DNA of 64,000 nucleotides from Colius striatus. Its lineage: Eukaryota > Chordata > Aves > Coliiformes > Coliidae. The DNA lies in assembly GCF_028858725.1 (NCBI RefSeq), contig NC_084761.1:37684501-37748500 (forward strand), written 5' to 3'. The notes beneath the pieces were generated by a model, which saw only the letters and a program-made list of their open reading frames with translations, was not told the origin of the DNA and made no database searches. Shown in pieces: positions 1 to 10,700 of the stretch. Both the position numbers and the translations under genes were made by a program. Within the stretch, counting starts at the first letter, position 1. Each line of letters starts with the position of its first letter.

Positions 1-706
1 TGCACAGCCTGGCTGCAGGGTGTAGCGAGGCCTGGCCCTCCCTGGCTGCACTCACCAGCACGGCCGTTCTCCCTGGGCCCTCTGCCTCTTGTGCCTTGTA
101 ACGTGTTGTGTCATTGCCTTTCTCCTGCCTCCCTGAGCTGCTTCTGAGTCCCTTCAGTCCTGTCTGTCCTCATGATCTGTATCTCTCTCTGTTGACTTTC
201 CCCCAAGCAGTCTGAGTCAATGTGACTCAGCTGGGCCCTACCAGAGATGGCACTTGTGTCCTTGGCACACCCCAGCTGAGCCCCCGGGCAAGGCACTGCC
301 AGCAGCAGTCACAAAACAAGAGGGCTTCAGCTGTTAAGGACTTCTTCTCATTAGAAACAAAGGGGATCTACATATTGAGGAGTGTGTCATTGTATGTGCT
401 GGGTGAGACACTGGCAGCGTTGCATCTGACATCTAAACCCAAACAGCAGTGTAGGAAAGATGTTTGTAGCAGCTCCCTGAAACACTCCCGTTTGGAAAAC
501 AGGTTGCCAAGTGTTCCAGCTGAGTGGGGAACGGGTACCTCTGTGGCTCTCAGAATCAAAGGTGCTGTACAGCACATTGTGTTAGCAGTAGCAATCGCTT
601 AATTCATGATCCTTGGAGTCAGCGTTGAATATGCCTAAGAAAACATTGTTCTTTTCCTCTTCTCCCCCCCTACCATTTTTGGCTCTGGGTTTAAATGACT
701 TTCAAG
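1..706 (+). other. Intron 3 (part) of the first HSD17B copy
   Basis: Non-coding sequence that matches 10117-10822, which lies inside intron 3 of the complete copy. It ends in an AG acceptor at 705-706, just before the exon at 707. Exons 1-3 of this copy would lie to the left of the window. The open frames here are short and occur identically in the other copy's intron. Confidence 0.8.
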
Positions 707-813
707 ACAACAAGAGCTTTTCTGCCAACCATGATGGACAACAACTATGGCCACATCGTCACAGTGGCTTCGGCGGCAGGTCATTTTGTGACTTCTTTCA
801 TGGTGACATACTG
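707..813 (+). CDS. Copy 1 exon 4 (Ser172 exon)
   Basis: 107-bp exon after acceptor TTTCAAG and before donor GTAAGTG. It opens in phase 0 with TTRAFLP and ends with the first two bases of the Cys after Tyr185. It contains the [11 protein letters not shown] strand with catalytic Ser172. Identical to 10823-10929. Confidence 0.88.
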
Positions 814-3800
814 GTAAGTGATTTTCAAGTCAGTGCTCTTCATTCCTTTTATTTTTAATTGCGTCTCCTCCAGCAGCAAGCACAGAGTCACCAAAATCAC
901 CCTCTCACTGCATACGGTACATCCAAAGGACCGCGCTCAGGAGGAAAAGAGCCCAACGGCAGCACTGCAGGATGCCCAGAGGCTCCTGCCAATTTGCTCC
1001 TTGGCTCTGACTGACTCAGGAGCAATGCTTGTATGAAGGAACAGTCCTGTGACACATCCACCAATGAAAGCGTCTCCTTTTCTGTCTCTCCCATTGATCC
1101 AGATGTTTGCTTAGCCAAAAGGTATCTCCTCTTCTCCTTAGAAAGCGGCGGTCCTACGAGTAGTTGTAGTGCTGTCAAGTAAACCCCTAGTGAGTAGCTT
1201 CTGATCTTTGTCCCATTGTGGCAGTGGCTGTAGTGCATAGAAATTCTTCCACTATCACGAGACAAAATTGCTTTTCTGCTTGAAACACATCTAGAAAATA
1301 CAGGGAGTGATCACAAGAACTGTTAGATTTCATTGTCATTCTGTGTCAGCTCTGGTCCTCTAACAGCAGAGCAATCTTCTCCAGGGAGCACTCCTTCTTG
1401 GGGACTTGCTCACTGCTGGCAACGTGAGAACTCCCCAGAGAGAGATTTTTCTGGGATTGCACTGCCAGAATCAATAGCAGTCAATTTACTGATTCTCTTG
1501 TTCTGCTTCCTTTTGGAGATGATTGCAAGCCTTGGCCTGTGCCAATCTCTACGGCATTAATCTCCTCAATGTTGCATGCCCAATGATCCTCTATTTCAAA
1601 ACTCACGTGAAAATGTCATGTGACACTCCTGTGTGGAATGAGATACAGCAGGGAGTTGTTCTGCATTTCTGCCCTGCCATCCTTTGTCAGTTTATAGACT
1701 GAGGAGGCTGTACGCCTTCTGAGAACCTTCTCACACGGGGAAAAAAGAGAAGTCCGTTGATTGATGCACATTAGGTATCATTTTTGAAGAATTCCTGACA
1801 TCTGCCTGTCCATCACTAAGGCAGCTTCTTCTGAAAGACACCTGCCCTGCATGCCACAGTTACTCCCCCACACAGCAACGTCTAATCCAGCACTACGCTG
1901 CCCTGGGGAAAGTGAGAATGATTCCCGGCCATTTTGTCTCAGCTGGATTATTTCTGATTTTGCCTCCTAGTCAGTCCTGTGTGTTCTTTCAGGCTCTTTC
2001 TAGTTGTAGAAAGCTAGAAATAGTATTTCTACCTTCTCATGTGTGTTTTTTCCCCTCCTGCAGTTCAAGCAAGTTTGCGGCAGTTGGATTTCATAAAGGT
2101 CTGACAGAGGAGCTGTCTACCCTGAGAAAGGATGGAATAAAAACAACGTGTCTCTGTCCTGTTTTTATAAACACCGGATTTGTCAAAAACCCCAGCATAA
2201 GGTAGTGATTCGAAGTCTGCCTTCCTGCCTTTCCTTCCCCCTTTGCATCAAGGCACTGGGTCTTAGCCCCAGCCTTAGGCCTCCTATTCCAACTGACTAT
2301 ATAAAACCATATATGCCATTGGCTAAAGAAAGTCTGCAGCGTCCTTTACCATACCTCGTGCTGCATTTGTATGTCCTGAGCTGGTGCATCTGTGAAGCAT
2401 CCTACAGCAGCTAGTACCACCCCCTGCTTTGCCAGCATAGCTTTTAGATGTGTGCTTTCCTCTGTAGGCTTGGAAAGATTTTGGAGATTGACGAAGTTGT
2501 AGAAGCTTTGATGGAAGGAATACTGACCAACCAGAAAATGGTTTTTGTCCCACCACATCTAAGCCTTGCTTTACTTTCTGAAATGTAAGTAACAAAACAA
2601 AAAAAAAGGGGGGGGGGGGAAGGGAGAGGCACATATTAATACTAAGTTACAATACAAGCATCAGACTTGTAACATCTGATCCAAAGTCATATTTGGTTTT
2701 ATGAGGTATAGCATTTTTCATTGATGGTATAATAAGATACAGTTTGTCAGCATACATAAACACTGGACTGACAGATGAACAGTAGAAGTTCACATTCAAC
2801 GCAGTTTCATTTATTTTTCTTGTATATTCAGTGTTTGACATCACTCTACTCCGTTATTAAGCAGTCCAGATTTGACATCAGTTTGCCTGTAGTAACTAGA
2901 GAGTGTGGAACTGTCCACGGGAAAAAATACTGTTTTTTAAGTGACCACCTATCTGAACTATTTCAGTATGAGAAAACCACATGACAAGGTAATTCAATAG
3001 CAGTGTCTCTCTCTAATGACAACTGCAGACATGGTACAAAAAGGTTTTCTGTAGTACTGTCATAGGTCCTTGTGATCCACCTTCTGCAGCTAACTGGTCT
3101 CAGGTGGAACTCAACTGTAGTCCAGGCTGATAGAGAAGGAGGGGGAGAGCAAGAACATGCTTTCACAGGTCACCATTTTACTTGGGCTTGTAAACAACAG
3201 TTGCTCTGAACCGGCAGCCCAGTTCCAGACAGAGCTGGTGGCTTGTTTTTCTTATTAATGTTTGGTTCTTCATGTCAACACCAAAAACCAAGGTCACTGA
3301 GGCTGGGAAATTGCTTTCCCACTTGTTCTACTGCCTCTTTCTGCTATGTAAATCAAGATTTATTCTCTCACACATCTTTAATATCCAATGAAGCTGCTCT
3401 GCTGAAGCAGTATTTTTCCCAGAGCTCAGGTAAAATGTGGTTTTTTAAATGCTTGTAAAATTGATTGCCTGGGAAGCACTGACAAGTCAAACCTAATGAT
3501 GTCAAAGACGTTAGGACCTTTCATTTTTGGTCTTCATTTGAGGCAGCAGGACACCAAGGAGAGGAAATGACACCTCAGTTTTAACATATCATCCTACCAT
3601 AGGCCTGCTGATTTTCAGAGCAAAGGTCACTCGATAGGTACATAGCTCTGGTCAATATTGAAGCTCCTTCACTTCTGCAGCAATGTTGCAACCCAAACAC
3701 TACCCAGTAAATACCTGGCCTGAGAACTGTTCTTAAAGGGACATCGGTGTGATAAGAGATAAACAAGTCAGAGATTGATGAGGTTTACATATTGTTTAGA

Positions 3801-4011
3801 AATAACGCCCTGTTATTAGTCTCAGTCCATGTGTATGCACACATTCTGCTCCCAGACCAGCTCCTTCCTCAGCTCCAGTGCCACTCGTTGCCATCATTTG
3901 ATTTCATGTATTATCTCTTCCAGGTTGCTTCCAGAACGTGCCATTGATTTTCTGAAAAAGATGACCAATACCAAGTTTGATGCAGTGGTTGGGCAGAGAA
4001 GCACTCAGTGA
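707..4011 (+). CDS. HSD17B11/HSD17B13-like dehydrogenase, copy 1, last four coding exons (partial at window edge)
   Basis: Short-chain dehydrogenase/reductase of the 17-beta-hydroxysteroid dehydrogenase 11/13 group, C-terminal half. Family members use NAD(P)(H) to interconvert alcohols and ketones of steroids, retinoids or lipids on lipid droplets and ER. Exons are 707-813, 2064-2201, 2468-2584 and 3924-4011, all with GT-AG borders and compatible phases. In copy 2 numbering they give residues 151-299. They include catalytic Ser172, the split Y-C-S-S-K motif (Tyr185, Lys189) and the CPVFINTGF segment, and end at TGA 4009-4011. Exons 4 and 5 are identical to copy 2. From codon 259 the protein departs: [12 protein letters not shown] replaces [12 protein letters not shown], and TNT replaces TDI near the end. 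There are no stops or frameshifts, so it may be functional if exons 1-3 exist upstream. Introns 814-2063, 2202-2467 and 2585-3923 contain no other gene. It could be HSD17B11 or HSD17B13. Confidence 0.85.
2064..2201 (+). CDS. Copy 1 exon 5 (YxxxK lysine exon)
   Basis: 138-bp exon after a pyrimidine-rich CAG acceptor and before GTAGTG. It completes Y-C-S-S-K and encodes the [17 protein letters not shown] segment typical of HSD17B11/13. Identical to 12180-12317. Confidence 0.88.
2468..2584 (+). CDS. Copy 1 exon 6 (diverged 3' part)
   Basis: 117-bp exon after TCTGTAG and before GTAAGT. The first 81 bases match copy 2. From 2549 onward it differs: residues read [12 protein letters not shown] where copy 2 has [12 protein letters not shown]. 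Length and phase are kept, so both versions are coding. Confidence 0.85.
3924..4011 (+). CDS. Copy 1 exon 7 (terminal coding exon)
   Basis: 88-bp terminal exon after TCTTCCAG. It encodes [13 protein letters not shown] and then [15 protein letters not shown] and a TGA. It differs from copy 2 in a short cluster (TNT against TDI). Length agrees with the family's usual C terminus of about 300 residues. Confidence 0.87.
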
Positions 4012-4640
4012 AAAGCAAAAATTGATTCTCATTTCTCAATGGCACAAGTGAAAACAGAACACATGCTGAGCGTAAGGCAGCTGGTTTGATTCAGAGCAGG
4101 GCTGGGCACATGCTTCCAGGCCACCATTTCCAAGAACACCTAAGGGTTCATCCCACACCTGCAGCAAGGATGTAACTGCAAAACACAGAGCATTAATGAA
4201 GCAGCTCTAGAAGCCTAAGGGCTGCTTCAGCTGCACGTCACATCGCCTCATCTCCTAGTGCTGAGGCAGAAAGGAACCCCCACAAAGCCCATCTCTGGCT
4301 TAGCACAGCTGCTTTACTGAGTGCAAAGGGGTGGCCTGAGACTACATTGATCTGGACTGATCCCTGAGCAAAAGTGTCGTACAAGAAGCAGTTTATAGGG
4401 GAGGTAGGTGGCCTGCTTCATCTCCATTTATCTTTTCAACTTTTTTTTTTAATGTGGTCTAATGAACACTCAAAGAGTTTTGTGTGCTTTTGTAGTGAGT
4501 ACCTGAAATATTACAGGCTTATATGTACTGAAAGAAATACATTACACATACCTCTTACATAGTAATTACGTCAATGATTCATTTTGCATTAGCACCATGA
4601 ACACGCCTTATTCCAAATAAACAGAGTTCTCTAACCCACA
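4012..4640 (+). other. 3' UTR of copy 1 (candidate)
   Basis: Sequence from the stop codon to just past a candidate poly(A) signal at 4616-4621. Its first 320 bases are nearly the same as those after copy 2. Copy 2 lacks about 22 bases that copy 1 has near 4192-4213. The end is inferred from the hexamer only. Confidence 0.45.
4616..4621 (+). terminator. Candidate polyadenylation signal AATAAA, copy 1
   Basis: Canonical AATAAA about 605 bases after the stop codon of copy 1. The aligned site in copy 2 near 14396 reads GATAAA. Confidence 0.5.
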
Positions 4641-4685
4641 GATGTGTCTTGTCAATAGAGGTGGTAATCAAGCCCAAGCAAGGTT

Positions 4686-5489
4686 GGCGGAGCAGGTGCC
4701 ACAGCAGTGAAAGGGTCAGCCAGAGTCTGCCAACAGCCAGGTCAAGCTGCAGGGATGAGGCAGGTCCCAGCCACTCCAGGCAGCCCCATCAAGATCAGGG
4801 CCAGGGCCAGGTCTAGGCATGGTACAGCACACTGACAGCACAGCCCATGAAGGGGCCAGGGCTGCAATGCTGAGTCTGCCAAAAGGGACAGAGGCTGCAT
4901 GGGGGAAGGCTCTGGGTGAGCTGACTCAGCCCCTGGCATGATGAGCGGCCTGCTCTGATGCGACCTGCCAACATGAGGAGCTTCAGCCCCCAAAGGCCTT
5001 TGGCCAGTGGTACAAGGGAACAGGCCCTGATGAAACATGGGACAAAGACCTCTTCAGAGTACACATCACCTTGTGCAACTCCCAACTGTGCCAGGCCCTG
5101 GCTGGCTCGCAGCCACCCAAGGGAGGCCTGGACACGCTGCTGCTTGCAGCACTGCTGGGGAGGGGTGGTTTCCAGTAGAACCTGTCCTGCTCACCCAACC
5201 ATTTCAGGGTGGTCTGAAACTGAGGTTCTCCTCAGCCAGCTCCAAAGCCCTCCTCAGCCAGCTCCTCCTGCTCTTAGGTGGCAACAGCCAGAAGTTTGTG
5301 CTGCCACCAGCATAAATGGTTGCTAAATGACACAGAAATGGCTTCATTTTTGCTCACCTAACAGTCACATAACAGGACATTCAGGGTGTGCCAAAGCACA
5401 AGCTGCCATCTTGGGAACTTCTGCTTCACAGTGCAAAATCCCTGTAGGTGAGAAAACAAAACAAAGGGCTTGCAAAATTCAGGGCATTA
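4686..5489 (+). repeat. Conserved non-coding duplication block, unit 1
   Basis: Block almost identical to 15182-15978, except that unit 1 has one extra CTC-type triplet near 5227 and the first few bases differ. It lies downstream of the gene. Its open frames occur on both strands, are arginine/proline/serine-rich, and show no family motif. I see no gene in it. Confidence 0.8.
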
Positions 5490-6834
5490 AAAAAAAAAAA
5501 AAAGTTTAAAAGCCAATGAAAGACTACTTAGTCACAGTTGACATTTATAACCAAAGAAAAAATGCATGTTTTTTTGCTGGCCCTGCCTTTTTTTTTTTTT
5601 TTTTTTTTTTGTGAGCTGCACATTGCCCTTTTGCTAAAACAACAGCCCTGTTGTATTTAGGAGACACCTGAAGCCAGAGCACATACTTTTGCCTTTTTCA
5701 TTATGTTAACTTCCACCTATTCTTACCTAGTGAGCAAAAGGCCTAAAATACAGCTGCTTCAAAAGCCCTCTCAGAAAGAACGGCATACTTGCCAAAATGT
5801 TTGTCCTTAATCCTGGAGCCTGAAGCCTAAATCAGTACTTTATTGATCTGTAGGGAATTTGACAGTTATCTCTTGTATTGCTAGCAAACATTCTTAACTT
5901 TCCACCCAGCTTAGCCTCTCCTGGTACACACTCTTCACATTTCTGCTATTTCAAGGATTGGATCCCTGCTCAAAGGAAGGGTACAGCACAGTCCACACTC
6001 CAAAAAGAAAGCTCAGACAGATGCCTAGGATAGATACATCAACATCCTCATGAGTGTGCCCTCTTCTCAGAAGGGAAGAACTGTCTCCCATAGTATACAT
6101 CAGAGAAGATATTGAGCCTCTGCTGGTATGCTATTCCTACTATCCCTGAGCATCATTCAAATTCTGTTGTCATAACTGAGTTTGAAGACAAAATCCACCT
6201 AGAGAATGACAGCACTCTGCTGTACAGTCTGTTTCTCAGCACACTGGGAAAGGGAGACTGTTTACTCCTTCTTTGCCAGACCCAGTGCAGTCTCTTAGAG
6301 CCCAGAGGAATTACCAGGCAATGCAATTTGTGCACAACTCCATATGTGACTACAGTTTCTCTCTGTCCCCTATGGTTGCAAATCTTCTGTTTGGCATGAA
6401 AAATAGAGACACAAAAAGGAAGGACTTAAACTTTCATCTGAACAGCAGTGACAGAACTGCCTTCTGGGCTCTTCCTGGCCACTACAGACAAATGAAGCTT
6501 ATCCCACAGTCTGGTCATGATGGGTGCCTAGCAGGAGCCCAAGCTAGCAAGCTTCATATAGTCACCAACAGCTAAGTGAAAAGTGCTACCTCACATCTTC
6601 GCTCTCTCTGCCTCCTCCATCTCAGTTGCAGCACTGACTGGAGCCCCGTGCCAGGAAAATGACAGCACTGCTGGGCTGTGCAATTAGGGCTTGGCCCAAA
6701 CAACGATGTGTTAATTAAGAACACAAAGCAGTTCCAAGAGGAGAGTAAGAAGCGCCTAGCTCTGAATCTCTCTGCTGGAGCTGACCCAGTCTCCCACAAC
6801 ATGATGAGTAAGGGTGCAGCTAAAGCACCAGGAC
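5490..6834. other. Intergenic part of unit 1; poly-A and poly-T tracts
   Basis: No gene seen. It contains an A run at about 5490-5504 and a 23-base T run at about 5588-5610. The left part has little similarity to unit 2, while 6366-6834 resembles 16886-17461. The 6834/6835 border is the junction between duplicated units. Confidence 0.6.
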
Positions 6835-7199
6835 ACCCAAACACTAAAACAAACAAACAAACAAACTCAACAAACCTAAACCAAAAAAACAACCCCTTTT
6901 CCACAGCTCTTAGCTGGAAATGGATTTTGGCCAGAGGACAGATGTCCATGCAACTTTTACTCTTTCCTAAGTGGCTAAAAAATACCAAATAAAAGTATGA
7001 ACATGATCTAGATACATCTAGTTTTCTAACTGAAAAGCAAAGGAGTAAGGTCAGCAATCCTTTTCAAAAAAGACCCTGCAGTTACATTGTTAGAGTCGGA
7101 TAAACCACCTGAAATTAGTCTTCTCTTTTTTTTATAAACATTCCTCTGTTAGGTACCTCATTTACACACAAGCAAGTCCAACTCTGAGTTTTAGACTCA
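6835..7199. other. Gene-free stretch at the start of duplication unit 2
   Basis: Contains a short AAAC-type simple repeat near 6842-6880 and AT-rich sequence upstream of the CpG island. A 161-codon minus-strand frame crosses the unit junction but has no recognisable domain. No gene seen. Confidence 0.5.
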
Positions 7200-7550
7200 A
7201 TTGGATAGGGATGATCCAGCCAGGAGCCAGCGGGAACGCCCAAGAGCCCAGACACCGCCGGCCCGCGCCTCCTCGGCCGCGGCCGCCGCTAATGCAACAT
7301 CGCCTGTCATTGGGCACACCGGCACGGCCCTGCAGGCGGACATGCCCCCTCCTCAAATGACGCTCTCCTATTGGCTGCTGCGCCTCTGGGCGGGGCGGGC
7401 ACGGCGGCGGTGGGCCTGGCCGGGGCAAGGGCCGGGACCAGAGGGGCGGGCTCGGGCGGGGCGCGGGAGGTTGGTAAATCACATGCTCACATGCTCTCCG
7501 AAACAGGTTCAAGTCCAGTGCGGCTCTAGAAGGGCGTTCAGAAAAAAAGA
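7200..7550 (+). promoter_or_regulatory. CpG-island promoter and 5' UTR of HSD17B copy 2
   Basis: Strongly GC- and CpG-rich sequence ending at the start codon. It contains an inverted CCAAT box (CTATTGGCTG near 7368-7377), GC-box sequences (GGGCGGGGCGGGC near 7388-7400), and the doubled word TCACATGC near 7480-7495, which includes CATG E-box-like cores. The surroundings are AT-rich. The transcription start cannot be placed from sequence alone but is probably between about 7440 and 7520. Confidence 0.75.
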
Positions 7551-7760
7551 ATGAAAATGTTACTGGATCTTCTCCGGTTCCTAGCCACGCTCATCTACGC
7601 CTACTTAGAGGCTTTCGTAAAGCTTTTTGTCCCTGTGAAGAGAAAGTCTGTCAGCGGAGAACTCGTCCTCATCACGGGTGCTGGCCACGGCGTCGGGAGA
7701 GCCACTGCCTGCGAGTTCGCCAAGCGGCAAAGCAGGCTGGTACTGTGGGACATTAATAAG
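7551..7760 (+). CDS. HSD17B11: Copy 2 exon 1
   Basis: 210-bp first coding exon, residues 1-70, then donor GTAATGG. It contains the hydrophobic N terminus, the TGAGHGVG cofactor loop and the LWDINK end. The ATG at 7551 follows an A-rich run. No other copy of this exon lies in the window. Confidence 0.92.
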
Positions 7761-10700
7761 GTAATGGCACCGTTCCTGTTCCTGCGCGCTCAGCCCCGAG
7801 CCCGCGGCGCTTCCTTCCGAAGCATGAGAAGCGCTGCGGGCACTGCACCCACATCACCTCCTGCCAGCCCCCTCCCGCCCGCTCGCTGCCTGCGCCGGCA
7901 TAGAATGGCACGCTGAAAGCAGGAGCCCATTTCTACGGAGAGGCACGTTTGCCTCCTGCTTGCCGTCTCTCTGGCCTCAGGTACCTCGCGAACGTTGCTG
8001 GAAGACGTGTCTGTACTGTTGCTCACGGGCTGAGCTGCGCTGAGCTGCCTGTGAACCCCAGTGCCCTCTCGCACGGTTACACGTGTAGACGGCACCTTGC
8101 CCAGAGTCTTTATTTCAGCTAAACTAAGTGGACTTGGGCAAGTGCAGGATGGCCTGATACAAACACCATCGAGTGGGGATCAAGGCCAAGTGCTGTGGGT
8201 GGCAGCGACGGGCGGTATGGAGGGAGGGGTGAGTGACTGGAGAGTAGCATGGGGGAAGGTTTCTGACATGATGGATCAGAAACTGCACAGGAGCCCCTCG
8301 TGTCATCCTGGAGCTGCAAAAATACCAGCCCACCACAAACAAAAACCCAAGACAAGACAAGGTTAAGGGAATATATAAATGGGGAGGATATTGTGTAATA
8401 TTATCAGTATCTGTTCATGGTCCCCATTATGGCTAAGGCCAGACTCGGGAGCACTGGGAAAAGGCATGGCATTAGTTTCCTGATATGGAAAAGACTACTG
8501 CCAAGTTTTCCACGTTCACTGGACTGGGGGAAAAATAGGTAAACTTATAATGAGCAAGACCTGACTTTTGTGCCAGGAAATATATTTTGAGAGTGAGTGT
8601 AAGCAGAAACTGAAATACAATGCCAAAGGAGGTGGTGGATCCTGAAGGTTTTAGGGGTAGAATTTCCTAATAAAACTACCTTGACAAAGGTCTGATTGCT
8701 GGGGTGCACTAGCCTTAAGCAGCAGCTAGGTGTGAGTGGAGGTGCCCAGTCAATTGAACTAGGTCAGGTGCTGATTTATGAATTGGCACTTTTCACTGCA
8801 ACTATGCCCATTACCATGGCTTTCTGGAACCTGGTGACAAGACCACAATAAAGTGACATCTTTCCTTACTTAGTAGGTTGACAGAATGACTTACAGGAGC
8901 TTCTGTTTTGTGTGTGTCAAATGCTTTCAGGTAAGAAGCATCTCTCTACACTTAGGTGCACTTTGGAGCTCACCTCTTTTTTTCACATCCAGTCTGTGAA
9001 CGCAGAAACATATTGGGCCCCTTTTCATTTCTGGGCCTGTGCTCCAAGAGCTGTGCTTACAGTCATGGATTGTGGCTGAGCAGCAACACGTGGGCAGGGT
9101 ACAGCTGTGCATATGTGTCTTTCTATTCTGACTCTCACAGCACGGCATCGAGGACACGGCAGCAGAATGCAGAAGGCTGGGAGCAACTGTTCAAACCTTT
9201 GTGGTGGACTGCAGCAAAAGGGAGGAAATCTACAGCGCTGCAGAGAAGGTAGGGGAGCAGGGGCACATCCAAAGGCTTCCCCAAACATATTCAATTCTCG
9301 GATAAGTCAGGAAAACAAGAGAAGAGGTATTGTAGGCAAATCATGCAAACCCTTGGAATCTCCTCACTTGTTGCTGCTATGACAGAAGCAGTCCTGCTGG
9401 CTCAAAGCAGTCCGCATGTCCACAGTCCCAGCTTTGACTACAGAGAGCACTCTGTGTCTGGGGGCAGCGTGTGGAAGACTAAATACTGGCAGCAATTAAG
9501 GGAGAAGCATCAGCTCTAAACCAGATTTCATGGTACTACTGCACCATTCAGACCACCTCTGGAAACATGGCACAGTCTTCCTCAAAGAAACAACCTTCAG
9601 AATCAAATTAATTGTTTTTCATGTTCCCAGTTTTGTTTCTGTTTCATTTGGGTTTTTTTTAATAACAAATGACACCCACCTTTCTGTTTTTTTCCTGTCC
9701 AAAAGGTGAGAAAGGACATTGGGGATGTCTCCATCCTGGTGAATAACGCTGGTGTGATTACGACTGCTGACCTGCTCTCAACTCGGGACGAGCAGATTGA
9801 AAGGATGTTTGAAGTCAACATTCTTGCTCACATCTGGGTAAGGGCCTGTCCCTTCCTGATAGCTCTGTTTTTTGGGGAGTGTTGTTGAGGAGATGCAGGA
9901 TGGGTTCAGCTCTGTCAGAGGCACGTGGGGGTTCCTCTTTGCATCAGGAAGTTTGGGCACCTGTGGCTGAGCACTGAGCCCCTGCAGACAGAAGCTATAC
10001 ATCTGAAAAATGCGAAGCAATGTTTTTATGAGCTGTCCCGCAGAACAGTGAGCCAACACGTGGCCCGAGTGGCCGGGCAGGTTGGGTAGAGCAGGGTAGG
10101 GCAGCTCCACAGGTCCTGCACAGCCTGGCTGCAGGGTGTAGCGAGGCCTGGCCCTCCCTGGCTGCACTCACCAGCACGGCCGTTCTCCCTGGGCCCTCTG
10201 CCTCTTGTGCCTTGTAACGTGTTGTGTCATTGCCTTTCTCCTGCCTCCCTGAGCTGCTTCTGAGTCCCTTCAGTCCTGTCTGTCCTCATGATCTGTATCT
10301 CTCTCTGTTGACTTTCCCCCAAGCAGTCTGAGTCAATGTGACTCAGCTGGGCCCTACCAGAGATGGCACTTGTGTCCTTGGCACACCCCAGCTGAGCCCC
10401 CGGGCAAGGCACTGCCAGCAGCAGTCACAAAACAAGAGGGCTTCAGCTGTTAAGGACTTCTTCTCATTAGAAACAAAGGGGATCTACATATTGAGGAGTG
10501 TGTCATTGTATGTGCTGGGTGAGACACTGGCAGCGTTGCATCTGACATCTAAACCCAAACAGCAGTGTAGGAAAGATGTTTGTAGCAGCTCCCTGAAACA
10601 CTCCCGTTTGGAAAACAGGTTGCCAAGTGTTCCAGCTGAGTGGGGAACGGGTACCTCTGTGGCTCTCAGAATCAAAGGTGCTGTACAGCACATTGTGTTA

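Noticed and set aside
4742-5326. Paired open frames of up to 122 codons on both strands downstream of HSD17B copy 1 (repeated at 15238-15819)
   Set aside because: They are copied because the DNA is duplicated, not because of coding constraint. The 3-bp indel keeps frame, but there is no splice structure or domain.
6572-7057. 161-codon minus-strand open frame across the duplication junction
   Set aside because: It crosses the junction of two duplicated units and has no partner frame in unit 2. Hydrophobic, low-complexity composition without a known motif.
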